A DNA stretch of 64,000 nt from RGZA01 sp964568585 (GTDB taxonomy: Bacteria > Pseudomonadota > Alphaproteobacteria > UBA9219 > RGZA01). A model generated the notes under the pieces. It was not told the DNA's origin, did no database searches, and worked only from the letters and a program-made list of their open reading frames with translations. The translations under genes were made by a program, and so were the position numbers. The DNA lies in NCBI GenBank assembly GCA_964568585.1, contig CAZMQI010000006.1, forward strand, positions 1 through 64,000. Reading direction: 5' to 3'. Positions 25,381 to 32,983 of this stretch are shown here, in pieces; positions within the stretch are counted from its first letter, which is position 1; each line of letters opens with the position of its first letter.

Positions 25381-25397
25381 TTGGCACAAGTGTTGCA
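25381..25397 (+). promoter_or_regulatory. Sigma-54 promoter element of flbT-flaF
   Basis: TTGGCACAAGTGTTGCA is a perfect match to the -24/-12 consensus (TTGGCAC-N5-TTGCA), with GG and GC ten bases apart. The predicted start near 25408 leaves a short leader of about 23 bases with a GGAAGGAG ribosome-binding site before the flbT ATG at 25431. This is the best sigma-54 match in the window. Confidence 0.85.
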
Positions 25398-25430
25398 AAA
25401 AGGCATGGGTAGGGAAGGAGTCCTTAAGTT

Positions 25431-25838
25431 ATGCCCCTAAAGATCAGGGTAAGACCCGAAGAAAAATTCTATGCAGGTGGCGCCGTCCTTAAGAATGTCG
25501 GCAAGCACTCCGCTGATCTATTGATCTTGTCGGACAGCCCCGTTCTGCGTGATGATTATTTAATGAATACCGAAGACCGCGGCTCCTCAGACGCCGCAGA
25601 AGTTTATTTTCTATTACAAATTTTATATCTGTTCAAAGGGAAGGGGCAACCGCTGGACGGTCTGGTTATTCAAACCATTCGTAATTTTGCGTCGATCTAC
25701 CCAACCCTACAGAACCATATCGAAACCATCATTCAACATCTGGAGGCTGGTGAAGCCTTCAAAGCACTTCGGCTTGGTCATGAGATATTGGCCATGCAGA
25801 ACAAGACCACTACACTTACGTCTCTAACAACACTATAG
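25431..25838 (+). CDS. flbT: FlbT, post-transcriptional flagellin regulator
   Basis: Alphaproteobacterial protein that, in Caulobacter, binds the flagellin mRNA leader and limits flagellin translation and mRNA stability until the hook is complete. The 135-residue protein shows the FlbT start MPLKIRVRPEEKFYAGGAVLKN and the core FLLQILYLFKGKGQPLDGL, with the helical C-terminus (AGEAFKALRLGHEILAME-type). It is followed 8 bases later by flaF. It sits between two flagellin genes whose leaders carry unusual mini-ORFs, which is consistent with a leader-binding role here. Confidence 0.93.
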   Translation: MPLKIRVRPEEKFYAGGAVLKNVGKHSADLLILSDSPVLRDDYLMNTEDRGSSDAAEVYFLLQILYLFKGKGQPLDGLVIQTIRNFASIYPTLQNHIETIIQHLEAGEAFKALRLGHEILAMQNKTTTLTSLTTL

Positions 25839-25846
25839 GAGGATCT

Positions 25847-26245
25847 ATGTCCAGTACTGCAAAACAAGTTGGTTCTTATACCCAAAATCAAAAAGAAACC
25901 GAAACCGTACGTGAAACCGAAGCGCGTGCTTTGATCAATTGCGCCAGTCGTTTGGTGGCAGCTCAAGACATCAATAACGGTTATGAATATTACATTGATG
26001 CAATCAAGCATAACCAGGAGCTTTGGACATTGTTCCAAGTGATGTTGGCTGATCCACAAAACCCATTGCCACGTGATTTGAAGATCACCCTGCTTAACCT
26101 CAGCCGCTATGTAGACAAAGTAAGCCTGCGCGCTTCAGCTGAATACAACCCTGATTTGCTCAACAGCTTGATTGATATTAACAAGCAAATCGCAGCAGGT
26201 TTAAGCGTAACGCCATCAGCTGAATCGCAAGCTGTACCTGCGTAA
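25847..26245 (+). CDS. flaF: FlaF, flagellin synthesis regulator
   Basis: Partner of FlbT, required for flagellin synthesis and thought to act as a flagellin chaperone or activator in Alphaproteobacteria. The 132-residue protein has the family core TEARALINCASRLVAAQDIN, ALKHNQELWTLFQVML-like helices (here AIKHNQELWTLFQVMLADPQ), PLPRDLKITLLNLSRYVDK and a terminal IDINKQIAAGLS. A good GGAGG ribosome-binding site lies 5-6 bases upstream. It ends in its own terminator, so flbT-flaF forms a two-gene unit. Confidence 0.93.
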   Translation: MSSTAKQVGSYTQNQKETETVRETEARALINCASRLVAAQDINNGYEYYIDAIKHNQELWTLFQVMLADPQNPLPRDLKITLLNLSRYVDKVSLRASAEYNPDLLNSLIDINKQIAAGLSVTPSAESQAVPA

Positions 26246-26278
26246 CGCACGTTAATACCTAGATCCTAATCTATAGAT

Positions 26279-26310
26279 GGGGACAATGCCTGTGGCGTTG
26301 TCCCTTTTCT
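26279..26310 (+). terminator. Intrinsic terminator of flbT-flaF
   Basis: GGGACAATGCC / GGCGTTGTCCC stem (one T-G pair) with a 3-base loop, followed by TTTTC and a later T6 run. It lies 35 bases after the flaF stop and separates the unit from flagellin 2. Confidence 0.85.
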
Positions 26311-26401
26311 ATTTTTTGGTACCCAGTTTGTTCAATAACCACAGTGCAAACTAGCAAATCTTTATGGGTTCTTTATGTTTAGTACCTCTATGTATGTTTA
26401 T

Positions 26402-26448
26402 GAAATTATTGCGTTTTTTCAATAATTTCTTAAACAATACAATTGTAT
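26402..26448. repeat. Two inverted repeats in the upstream region of flagellin 2
   Basis: GAAATTATTG (26402-26411) and CAATAATTTC (26420-26429) are perfect 10-base arms around an 8-base loop. Just after it, ATACAATTGTAT (26437-26448) is a perfect 12-base palindrome. Both lie about 80-125 bases before the flagellin 2 start and are not followed by a T-tract, so they look like protein-binding sites or a leader structure. No sigma-54 element is present here. Confidence 0.55.
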
Positions 26449-26476
26449 GATTACTATATAACCTGACGTTTTTGTC

Positions 26477-26484
26477 GGGGGGGG
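26477..26484 (+). repeat. Homopolymeric G8 tract in the flagellin 2 leader or promoter
   Basis: Eight consecutive G residues, 42 bases before the flagellin 2 start codon. The neighbouring sequence is AT-rich, so the run stands out. Poly-G runs of this length near surface-structure genes are classic slippage sites for phase variation; it could also be a sequencing length error. A mini-ORF-like TTG-GGT-TTC-TGA (26502-26513) with AAAGGAG upstream follows. Confidence 0.7.
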
Positions 26485-26526
26485 TGCAAAGGAGTTGCGC
26501 CTTGGGTTTCTGAAAGGATTTCAATA

Positions 26527-27357
26527 ATGCCTATTTCAAGTGTATCGCTAACCGCAGGCGCACGCGCAAATTTGTTGTCATTGCAACAAACTGCAAGTCT
26601 ATTAAACACAACTCAAAATCGTCTATCAACCGGTAAGAGAGTTTCATCAGCTCTTGATGGCGCAACCGCTTACTTTGCTAGCGTTGGTTTCTTAAACCGC
26701 GCAAACGATTTATCCAACATTAAAGATGGTCTATCCAACGCGTTGCAAACAGTTAAGTCTGCATCGGGCGCGATCGACAGCATCACCAAGATTGTTCAGC
26801 AAGCTCAAGGTCTCACGACCTCTGCTCTGCAAACAACCGACAGTGATACGCGTTCGGGTCTTGCTGTACAGTTCAACGACTTGCTCGTTCAAGTTAACTC
26901 ACTTGTAAACGACGCAACGTTCAACGGTACCAACCTCATCGGTCAGACATCAATCAGCTTGGTGGTTTACTTCAACGAAACCAACACCAGCAAGTTGACG
27001 ATTACTAACACCAACTTGTCGATTAACACGGCCGGCGGTCTCAGCGTTGCTGTGGCTGCTGCGGGCTTCATATCCGACAGTAACATCAACACTGCGGTGT
27101 CTCAGTTGACCACCGCATTGACCAAGTTGCGTACGACGTCTTCAAGCTTTGGTAACAACACCACTGTTATTACCACACGCCAAGACTTCACCAGCAACTT
27201 GATCAACACCTTGCAGACTGCTTCAGATAACCTGACGCTGGCTGATACCAACGAAGAAGGCGCGAACTTGCAAGCCTTGCAAGCACGTAACTCCTTGGGT
27301 ATTACGTCACTTGGTATCTCGGGTCAGCTCCAACAAGCAATTCTGAAACTGTTCTAA
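26527..27357 (+). CDS. Flagellin (copy 2)
   Basis: Second gene for the same 276-residue flagellin. By eye, the DNA is identical to copy 1 from the ATG for about 818 bases. Two synonymous changes then fall in the last four codons (CTC/CTG and TTG/CTG). Bases before the ATG and after the stop are unrelated. Ribosome-binding site AAAGGA at 26513-26518. Its upstream region lacks a sigma-54 element and carries a G8 tract and inverted repeats, so its expression is probably controlled differently. It ends in a strong terminator. Confidence 0.96.
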   Translation: MPISSVSLTAGARANLLSLQQTASLLNTTQNRLSTGKRVSSALDGATAYFASVGFLNRANDLSNIKDGLSNALQTVKSASGAIDSITKIVQQAQGLTTSALQTTDSDTRSGLAVQFNDLLVQVNSLVNDATFNGTNLIGQTSISLVVYFNETNTSKLTITNTNLSINTAGGLSVAVAAAGFISDSNINTAVSQLTTALTKLRTTSSSFGNNTTVITTRQDFTSNLINTLQTASDNLTLADTNEEGANLQALQARNSLGITSLGISGQLQQAILKLF

Positions 27358-27382
27358 GCCTTACGGCTATCTAACAGAATAT

Positions 27383-27410
27383 GGGGCATCCTCGCGGATG
27401 CCCCTTTTTT
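27383..27410 (+). terminator. Intrinsic terminator of flagellin 2
   Basis: GGGGCATCC / GGATGCCCC stem with a TCGC loop followed by TTTTTT, 26 bases after the stop codon. Similar in design but different in sequence from the flagellin 1 terminator, showing that the duplication or conversion did not include it. Confidence 0.95.
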
Positions 27411-27423
27411 GTTCTGCTGCAAA

Positions 27424-28977
27424 TTAGAATGATGTTAGTGCTGCGCGCAATTCTTTGACGACGTTCGGCCAATTGCCATAGCTTTTCTGGCGGAACAAAC
27501 GAAGGCTGTCATACCAAGGGGTATCGGTGCGTTCCAGTAACCATCGCCAATCCGGATCATATTGAAACAGACCCCATGTGGGTACACCCAGCGCGCCAGC
27601 CAGATGTAACACACTAGTATCCACGCAAATCAACAAATCCAGGTTCATCAATAATCCGGCCGTATCCGTAAAATCATCGAGCTGATTTCCCAAGGCCTGA
27701 ATGGTGATGGTTTTGGGAAGGTCGGCCAGTTGCGCTGCCGCGGCCTCACCTTTTTGTAAGGAATAAAAATCAAACTCGTTCATTGATAAAACGGGTTCAA
27801 GCAGTTTTAAAGGGATGGACCGGATATGGTCATTCAAATGGTCAGGGTTTCCTGCCCATACTAACCCGATTTTCTTCTTATCCGTATTTGGAAGCTTGGC
27901 CTTCCACGCTGCCACCGTGCTTTCAGGCGCTTTCATATAGCCTTTAGCCACAGGTACATTATCTGGCCGTGTTTTAAATAGATAAGGCAGGCTCATCAGC
28001 GGACATTGCAAATCATATGCAGGTAGCGCTTCATCATCAGGGGATATCATTTCCAGATCCGGCCAGTTGGCTTTGAATAGCGCCTTTAACCCTGGCTGGA
28101 TTTGCAGAATGACGCGGCCCACACGTTCCTGTACGTGTGGGATATAGCGCGCAAATTGAATACTATCACCAAGTCCTTGTTCATTATAAATGATGATGGT
28201 TGCATTCGTGGCAACTTGACCATGCCAGCGTTTAGCGACATCAAAGCGATAGCCTTCGGGCGGTTGATTGCCGGGCTTTCTATCTTCAAAATTTTCCCAT
28301 CCGGCTTCCCATTCACCAAGCACCAAATGCGAAATCGCTTTGTTTGCTTTTCCCATGAAAATAGCGGGGTCGATGGCCAGCGCTTTATCATAAAATGTAA
28401 TCGCGTCTTTATAGCGGGCAAGAGCCTTCAGTACGTTGGCTTTGTTGTTGTAACCTTCTGCTGCATTCGGACGCATGGTAATGAACGCATCAAAATAGCA
28501 AATCGCTTCTTCATTACGTCCCATACGGCCTAGGACAATGCCCAGATTATTATAGAACTTGGGATTACCGGTTTCGAGGCGGATAGCGGTTTCAAGACAG
28601 GTCACGGCTTCGGCATAGCGCCGCATATCGCGCAAGATGGATGAGCGCGTGTCATAAAAATCTGCATTTTTTTCAAGACGGATGGCAGTATCAATCGCGT
28701 CGAGCGCTTTTTCCTTGAGCCCCATACGCCGCAAAGCCGTTGCGCGATCTTGGTGAAGCACGGGGAATTTTGGCTCGATACGCAGGCCTTGCTCCGATAG
28801 ATCAAGAACCATTTGCGCGTTATCAAACTGCATTGCCACAAGGCATAGCAGATGGATGACCATGACGTTATTGGGGTCTGCCGTTAAAATATCACGATAA
28901 ATCGCAGCTGCTTCGCCAATTTTTCCGGCTTGATGCAGTGCGATGGCTTTATCGAATTTTTCCTGCGCTGTTTCCAA
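27424..28977 (-). CDS. TPR protein with GT9-like glycosyltransferase C-terminal domain (copy 2)
   Basis: A 517-residue protein with TTG start and at least five tetratricopeptide repeats in residues about 1-230 (GKIGEAAAIYRDILTADPNN, RYAEAVTCLETAIRLETGNP, RYKDAITFYDKALAIDPAIF). The GT-B/GT9-like half follows: ATIIIYNEQGLGDSIQFARY, KKIGLVWAGNPDHLNDHIRS, and LDLLICVDTSVLHLAGALGV, ending WRWLLERTDTPWYDSLRLFR. It is the last gene of the minus-strand flgE-flgK-flgL-methyltransferase unit (41-base gap). A role in modifying the flagellar filament is inferred from position and from the paralogue at 21892-23406. Confidence 0.82.
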   Translation of the reverse strand: METAQEKFDKAIALHQAGKIGEAAAIYRDILTADPNNVMVIHLLCLVAMQFDNAQMVLDLSEQGLRIEPKFPVLHQDRATALRRMGLKEKALDAIDTAIRLEKNADFYDTRSSILRDMRRYAEAVTCLETAIRLETGNPKFYNNLGIVLGRMGRNEEAICYFDAFITMRPNAAEGYNNKANVLKALARYKDAITFYDKALAIDPAIFMGKANKAISHLVLGEWEAGWENFEDRKPGNQPPEGYRFDVAKRWHGQVATNATIIIYNEQGLGDSIQFARYIPHVQERVGRVILQIQPGLKALFKANWPDLEMISPDDEALPAYDLQCPLMSLPYLFKTRPDNVPVAKGYMKAPESTVAAWKAKLPNTDKKKIGLVWAGNPDHLNDHIRSIPLKLLEPVLSMNEFDFYSLQKGEAAAAQLADLPKTITIQALGNQLDDFTDTAGLLMNLDLLICVDTSVLHLAGALGVPTWGLFQYDPDWRWLLERTDTPWYDSLRLFRQKSYGNWPNVVKELRAALTSF

Positions 28978-29018
28978 GATAGGACTTTTAGGCTATATAA
29001 TGTATCAGGCGATGTGAC

Positions 29019-30539
29019 TTATGCAATCTTCTGCGTATCGATAACACCGAGGCTAAACCAGCGAACCATGGATTGTTGGAACATGATTTCAATCTGGTTA
29101 TAAGCTTCTTCGGCAGCACGTTGTGGATTGCCCAAATTCAATGGCTGCAAAAATGGATGTTTAGAAAGACGCATCAAATCATCGCACATGAAGCTTGCGA
29201 TGCCTTCCATGCCGCCCTTATCCAGATTTTGCAATACCAGCGTGCCTAGACCCGAGAAGAATACAGGGCGGCCAGTCACGGTAGATGCGAATGCATAATC
29301 CTGCATATCGGCATTAATCTTACGCAAGGATTGATTATAGCTGCCCACCAGTTTGGGGTTGCTTAAATCAATGCCGCCTTCAAAGGATGAGCGCATCGGG
29401 GAAAGAACTCCACACGCAACCAATAGCTGCACCGTATTTAGAATGGTGACGGCATCAACTTCCGATAATTGGTCATTATGCACTAGATCGCCAATGGTTA
29501 CAGGCATGATGCTGGCCATAGAAATCACACCGTCATACAAAGGACCATCAAAGGAAATAGTTTTCCCTTGGAAGGTTGCGGTGCGTGCGACTTGTTCTGC
29601 TGGTTCGGTCACGCCAAACGTGAAGGCATTGAACAGCGAGATAAGATTGTCGGTCCGTTGTAGTTTTTCGCGGCCCCATAAATCAATGCGCTGCGTGGTG
29701 CTGGTCGCCAGATCCTTCAAGGATTCATAAAGCGGATGCAGGCGTTTTGCTTCCAATGCTTTGTGCGATGCTTCGGGAGCAGACAATTCCATGTAGTTCG
29801 CGGAAAGATTTGCGCTGCCTAAATAGGTTAAATCGCGGCCAGAGAATATCTGCGAAACCTGCAATGTCTTGCTGGTTGATGTTTCACCTTCTGATGCTGT
29901 ACGCAGCCATTGGAATCCTTTTCCTTCGGCAAGAGCTTTGTCGAATTCCTGCGCCTTGTTGCCGTGTTTGGCAAAGTAACCGCTACATAATGCGCGCCAT
30001 TCTTTGGCTAATGCTTCGCCTTTATCGGGCTGTTCGGCCAAAATATGACGGGTTAGGCTGCGGAATAGCTGCTCATCGGCATTTTGCGCATCATAGGTTG
30101 CATAGCGATAGGCAAAAACGCCATTTTCACGAAGAAGGCCTTTGGCAACTTCGCCCAAGGTCGCAACCGCTTCATGCTGTTGATTATCGGGCTCATTATA
30201 AATCAAATAATCAAAGCTTTTATGGGCGATAATTCCGCCATCCATAGCTTCTTTCAAATCAGCGGCGCTGGCCTGGCTGAAGGTGATATTCTTGACGCCA
30301 AGCTCTTCGGCGGTTTGTGCCGCAATGTTAAGTTTTTCAATACTTGTATCAAAACCAAAAAACACACCTTCAGGGTTGCAGGCGGCAAACAATACGATGC
30401 GCTCGCCTGTTCCACAGCCAAGTTCGGCATAGGTGAATCCTTCACCAGGAATACGGGGCTTAACACCGCGCAGCGCCATAACATAGCTGAGCGTGATAGG
30501 ATCAAATGGTAAACGCAACACTGTACTCGCCGCAAACAT
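29019..30539 (-). CDS. SAM-dependent methyltransferase with regulatory domain
   Basis: A 506-residue protein with a class I methyltransferase domain at the N-terminus: motif I is YAELGCGTGERIVLF near residues 37-50, followed by GFDTSIEKLNIAAQ. A middle/C-terminal portion (about 200-500) resembles the 'methyltransferase regulatory domain' family (LPLYESLKDLATSTTQRIDLWG-like, ending in a helical segment). The target is unknown. It lies 52 bases after flgL and 41 bases before the TPR/GT9 gene, so it is most likely co-transcribed with hook genes. Flagellin or hook-protein methylation is a plausible but unproven role. Confidence 0.8.
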   Translation of the reverse strand: MFAASTVLRLPFDPITLSYVMALRGVKPRIPGEGFTYAELGCGTGERIVLFAACNPEGVFFGFDTSIEKLNIAAQTAEELGVKNITFSQASAADLKEAMDGGIIAHKSFDYLIYNEPDNQQHEAVATLGEVAKGLLRENGVFAYRYATYDAQNADEQLFRSLTRHILAEQPDKGEALAKEWRALCSGYFAKHGNKAQEFDKALAEGKGFQWLRTASEGETSTSKTLQVSQIFSGRDLTYLGSANLSANYMELSAPEASHKALEAKRLHPLYESLKDLATSTTQRIDLWGREKLQRTDNLISLFNAFTFGVTEPAEQVARTATFQGKTISFDGPLYDGVISMASIMPVTIGDLVHNDQLSEVDAVTILNTVQLLVACGVLSPMRSSFEGGIDLSNPKLVGSYNQSLRKINADMQDYAFASTVTGRPVFFSGLGTLVLQNLDKGGMEGIASFMCDDLMRLSKHPFLQPLNLGNPQRAAEEAYNQIEIMFQQSMVRWFSLGVIDTQKIA

Positions 30540-30591
30540 GGCGAACCTCTTTCTTATGTAAGATGGTTTGAGATGGTAAGTATAGGCGGTC

Positions 30592-31551
30592 CTATAGGTA
30601 CTTAGTTATTGATAGCTGCGCGATTTTTGCAGTCACCGAGTAACTTGCCTCTAATTTAGATTGGGTAAAAGAGATTTTTGCAGCCACTTCAGCCGAGTCG
30701 ATGCCTTGGATGCTATCTGCCCGTGTGGTCAGCTCGCTTATTAGCGTGTTGTGCGTTGTTGTTACGTCTGAAAGACGGTTTTGATTCGACGCTACTTGGG
30801 CTTGCATGTCACGCAGCTGGGGAACCGCATTGGTGAGCAAGGAGCGTGCTGTGGCCATATATGCCGTGAAATTAGTGGAGTCTTGGGTGGCAGCATATGC
30901 CCAGCGAAGCCCAAGGATAAGGTTCTGCATACCCGTGTCTGTGCTGGTGATGCCATAGGTAACGTTATAGCTGTCATCAATATTGGTTGAGTCATGCGTG
31001 TAAGCCTGAACGTCCGATCCTGGCGCGGCCGTATCGGATGTCGGCAATGTTGGTGATGTCACTGGCGCGGTATCTGGCGCAACGGGCGGAACGGGCAAGG
31101 TTGTCAAATCAATCACGGGTGCAGAGGTGAGCCGTGTGCCGGTACCGGCATAGATATATCGATCGCCGACTTTCTGATTTAGGTAATAGCTCACATCGCC
31201 TAAGTATGATTGCAGCTGCTGGCCAAGCGATGTATTCGTCGCTGAATTGAAATCGGTGGTGTTGACGCTCGCAAGCGCATCCGTTGCGATGTCACTGAGC
31301 TTGGTGAGCGATGTTTCATATACCTTTAAACGGGGACTGACGATATTGATGATATTCAGATATGATTTGCTTTTATCGATGCTCGAGCTGAAATCCAGCA
31401 GTTTGCTGGTATCCGTCAGGCTGAAATCCGTATAACTCAGCGATTTCTTGCCGGATGCCAACTGGTTCGACAAGTCACTCAAGGTCGCTTGAGCCTGACG
31501 GATTTGCAGGATGCTTTGAGCTGTTAGACCGGATGTACTGATGTTGACCAT
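30592..31551 (-). CDS. flgL: FlgL, hook-filament junction protein (flagellin-like)
   Basis: Flagellin-homologous junction protein between hook and filament (HAP3). The N-terminal coil has SILQIRQAQATLSDLSNQLASGKKSLSYTDF with the 'LSxQLASGKK' motif of HAP3 (flagellins have NRLSTGK). The C-terminus has ITQSKLEASYSVTAKIAQLS-like coil ending LSITKYL. At 319 residues it is larger than the two flagellins because of a variable middle with Pro/Thr/Ala repeats (about 150-190). It lies directly downstream of flgK (11-base gap), which favours FlgL over a third flagellin. Confidence 0.9.
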   Translation of the reverse strand: MVNISTSGLTAQSILQIRQAQATLSDLSNQLASGKKSLSYTDFSLTDTSKLLDFSSSIDKSKSYLNIINIVSPRLKVYETSLTKLSDIATDALASVNTTDFNSATNTSLGQQLQSYLGDVSYYLNQKVGDRYIYAGTGTRLTSAPVIDLTTLPVPPVAPDTAPVTSPTLPTSDTAAPGSDVQAYTHDSTNIDDSYNVTYGITSTDTGMQNLILGLRWAYAATQDSTNFTAYMATARSLLTNAVPQLRDMQAQVASNQNRLSDVTTTHNTLISELTTRADSIQGIDSAEVAAKISFTQSKLEASYSVTAKIAQLSITKYL

Positions 31552-31562
31552 GTTACCTCACT

Positions 31563-32945
31563 CTATGTAAATAGTGTATTGAGCAAGTCATACATTTGTT
31601 TAACGGTGCTGATGACGCGGGCACTTGCCGAGTAATTATTTTGCAATTGCGTCAGGCGCACGATTTCTTCATCCACATTCACGCCGGTTTCATCAGCCAT
31701 GCGCTTGGTGTAATTATCTTTTTGTGCAGAAAAGATATCTGCATTATCGGTGACCTGCTTCGCATTCTGGTTTTGTGTAGCGATGATTGCGTTGGCATAG
31801 GTGGTATAGCTGACATTGGTCGTTGAAAGATTGCCTGCGCTGATGCTGCGGGTTGCCAGATTTAAATCGGCGGCTACCGCACTTCCAGCGGCAAGCTTGA
31901 TCTGGCTGGTACCATTTGCAATCGCGGTGTTCAGCGCAAAATTATAACGGTTTGTACCCGTAAAGAACGCTGATGCTAATTCGCCAGCACCCGTCGTGGC
32001 GCTATCATATGCAGTAGCAAATGTGCCAGCAGCGTTGGCAAGCAAATCAACCAGCTCATCCAATTGTTCATTGATTTTATATACGGATGCTTTGCCGGGA
32101 TCATTGAGTATTGCAGGTGTCGAGCCTTGATCCAGAACGCCAATTAGTGCTTCCAGTTTACCGCCCTTTAATACAGACGTGACATCGGTTGCATTTGAAA
32201 TGATGGCTGTACCATTCCATGAATAGGTATTTGGCACATTATCCAGTAGTGACGAACCGCCTGGTGTGAAAATAGCGATGCGATTGCCGGGGCGAGTCAC
32301 TACGGTAATTTTCATCAGCGCGGAAATCTTTTGTACTTCTTGGTCGCGCTCATCCTGCATGTCAACGGATGACTGGCCAGCACCCTCTGCTGAGCTGATG
32401 GCGTTGTTAAGTTGATGGATGCGGTTAAGTGACGCATTGAGATCATCAACCGATGCAGAAGTTTCAGCTCTCGCATCAGTGATGATTTTATCAAGACCGT
32501 TTGCAAGGCGTGCAATTTCACGCGTCAGGTTTTGTGCTTTGTAGACAACATTGCTCTTGGCAGTCGAATCCTCCGGGGATGCTGCGTAGGCTTGCCATGC
32601 TGCCGAAAAATCACCCAAGGCCTGTGCCAGTGCCGGATTGCTTTGGCTTGAACCCATCAAATCCTGAATGCGGTTCAGGTAATCCTTTTGCGTCCCATAT
32701 AATCCGTCATTCGACATGGATTCATTGAGCAGCTTGAACACGGCATCGGATGTATCGCGACTATAACCGATGATGCGAACGCCGCCAGCGCCATCAGGGC
32801 CATTTGTATCCGCGTTCAGGTTCAGGCTTTTTTTTGTATAGCCAGCTACGCCAGCATTGCTGACGTTCCCTGAGACAACCTGCATGTCCGCCTGAATGGC
32901 GCGCATACTCGATTTCGCATTATCAATTGCGGAAGTTAGTGACAT
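31563..32945 (-). CDS. flgK: FlgK, hook-associated protein 1
   Basis: First hook-filament junction protein. The N-terminal motif AIQADMQVVSGNVSNAGVAGYTKKS (about residues 16-40) and the C-terminal GVNVDEEIVRLTQLQNNYSASARVISTVKQMYDLLNTL are diagnostic. Internal coils with LASALGDFSAAWQAYAASPED match FlgK. At 460 residues it is short but complete for the family. It lies between flgE (38-base gap) and flgL. I see no internal promoter, so it is probably transcribed from the flgE sigma-54 site. Confidence 0.93.
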   Translation of the reverse strand: MSLTSAIDNAKSSMRAIQADMQVVSGNVSNAGVAGYTKKSLNLNADTNGPDGAGGVRIIGYSRDTSDAVFKLLNESMSNDGLYGTQKDYLNRIQDLMGSSQSNPALAQALGDFSAAWQAYAASPEDSTAKSNVVYKAQNLTREIARLANGLDKIITDARAETSASVDDLNASLNRIHQLNNAISSAEGAGQSSVDMQDERDQEVQKISALMKITVVTRPGNRIAIFTPGGSSLLDNVPNTYSWNGTAIISNATDVTSVLKGGKLEALIGVLDQGSTPAILNDPGKASVYKINEQLDELVDLLANAAGTFATAYDSATTGAGELASAFFTGTNRYNFALNTAIANGTSQIKLAAGSAVAADLNLATRSISAGNLSTTNVSYTTYANAIIATQNQNAKQVTDNADIFSAQKDNYTKRMADETGVNVDEEIVRLTQLQNNYSASARVISTVKQMYDLLNTLFT

Positions 32946-32983
32946 CCGTTCTCTCTCGTTTATCTAGTTATCGCTGCTTAAAA

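Noticed and set aside
30592..31551. Reading this gene as a third flagellin
   Set aside because: The LSNQLASGKK start and position directly after flgK fit FlgL, while both flagellins carry the NRLSTGKR form.
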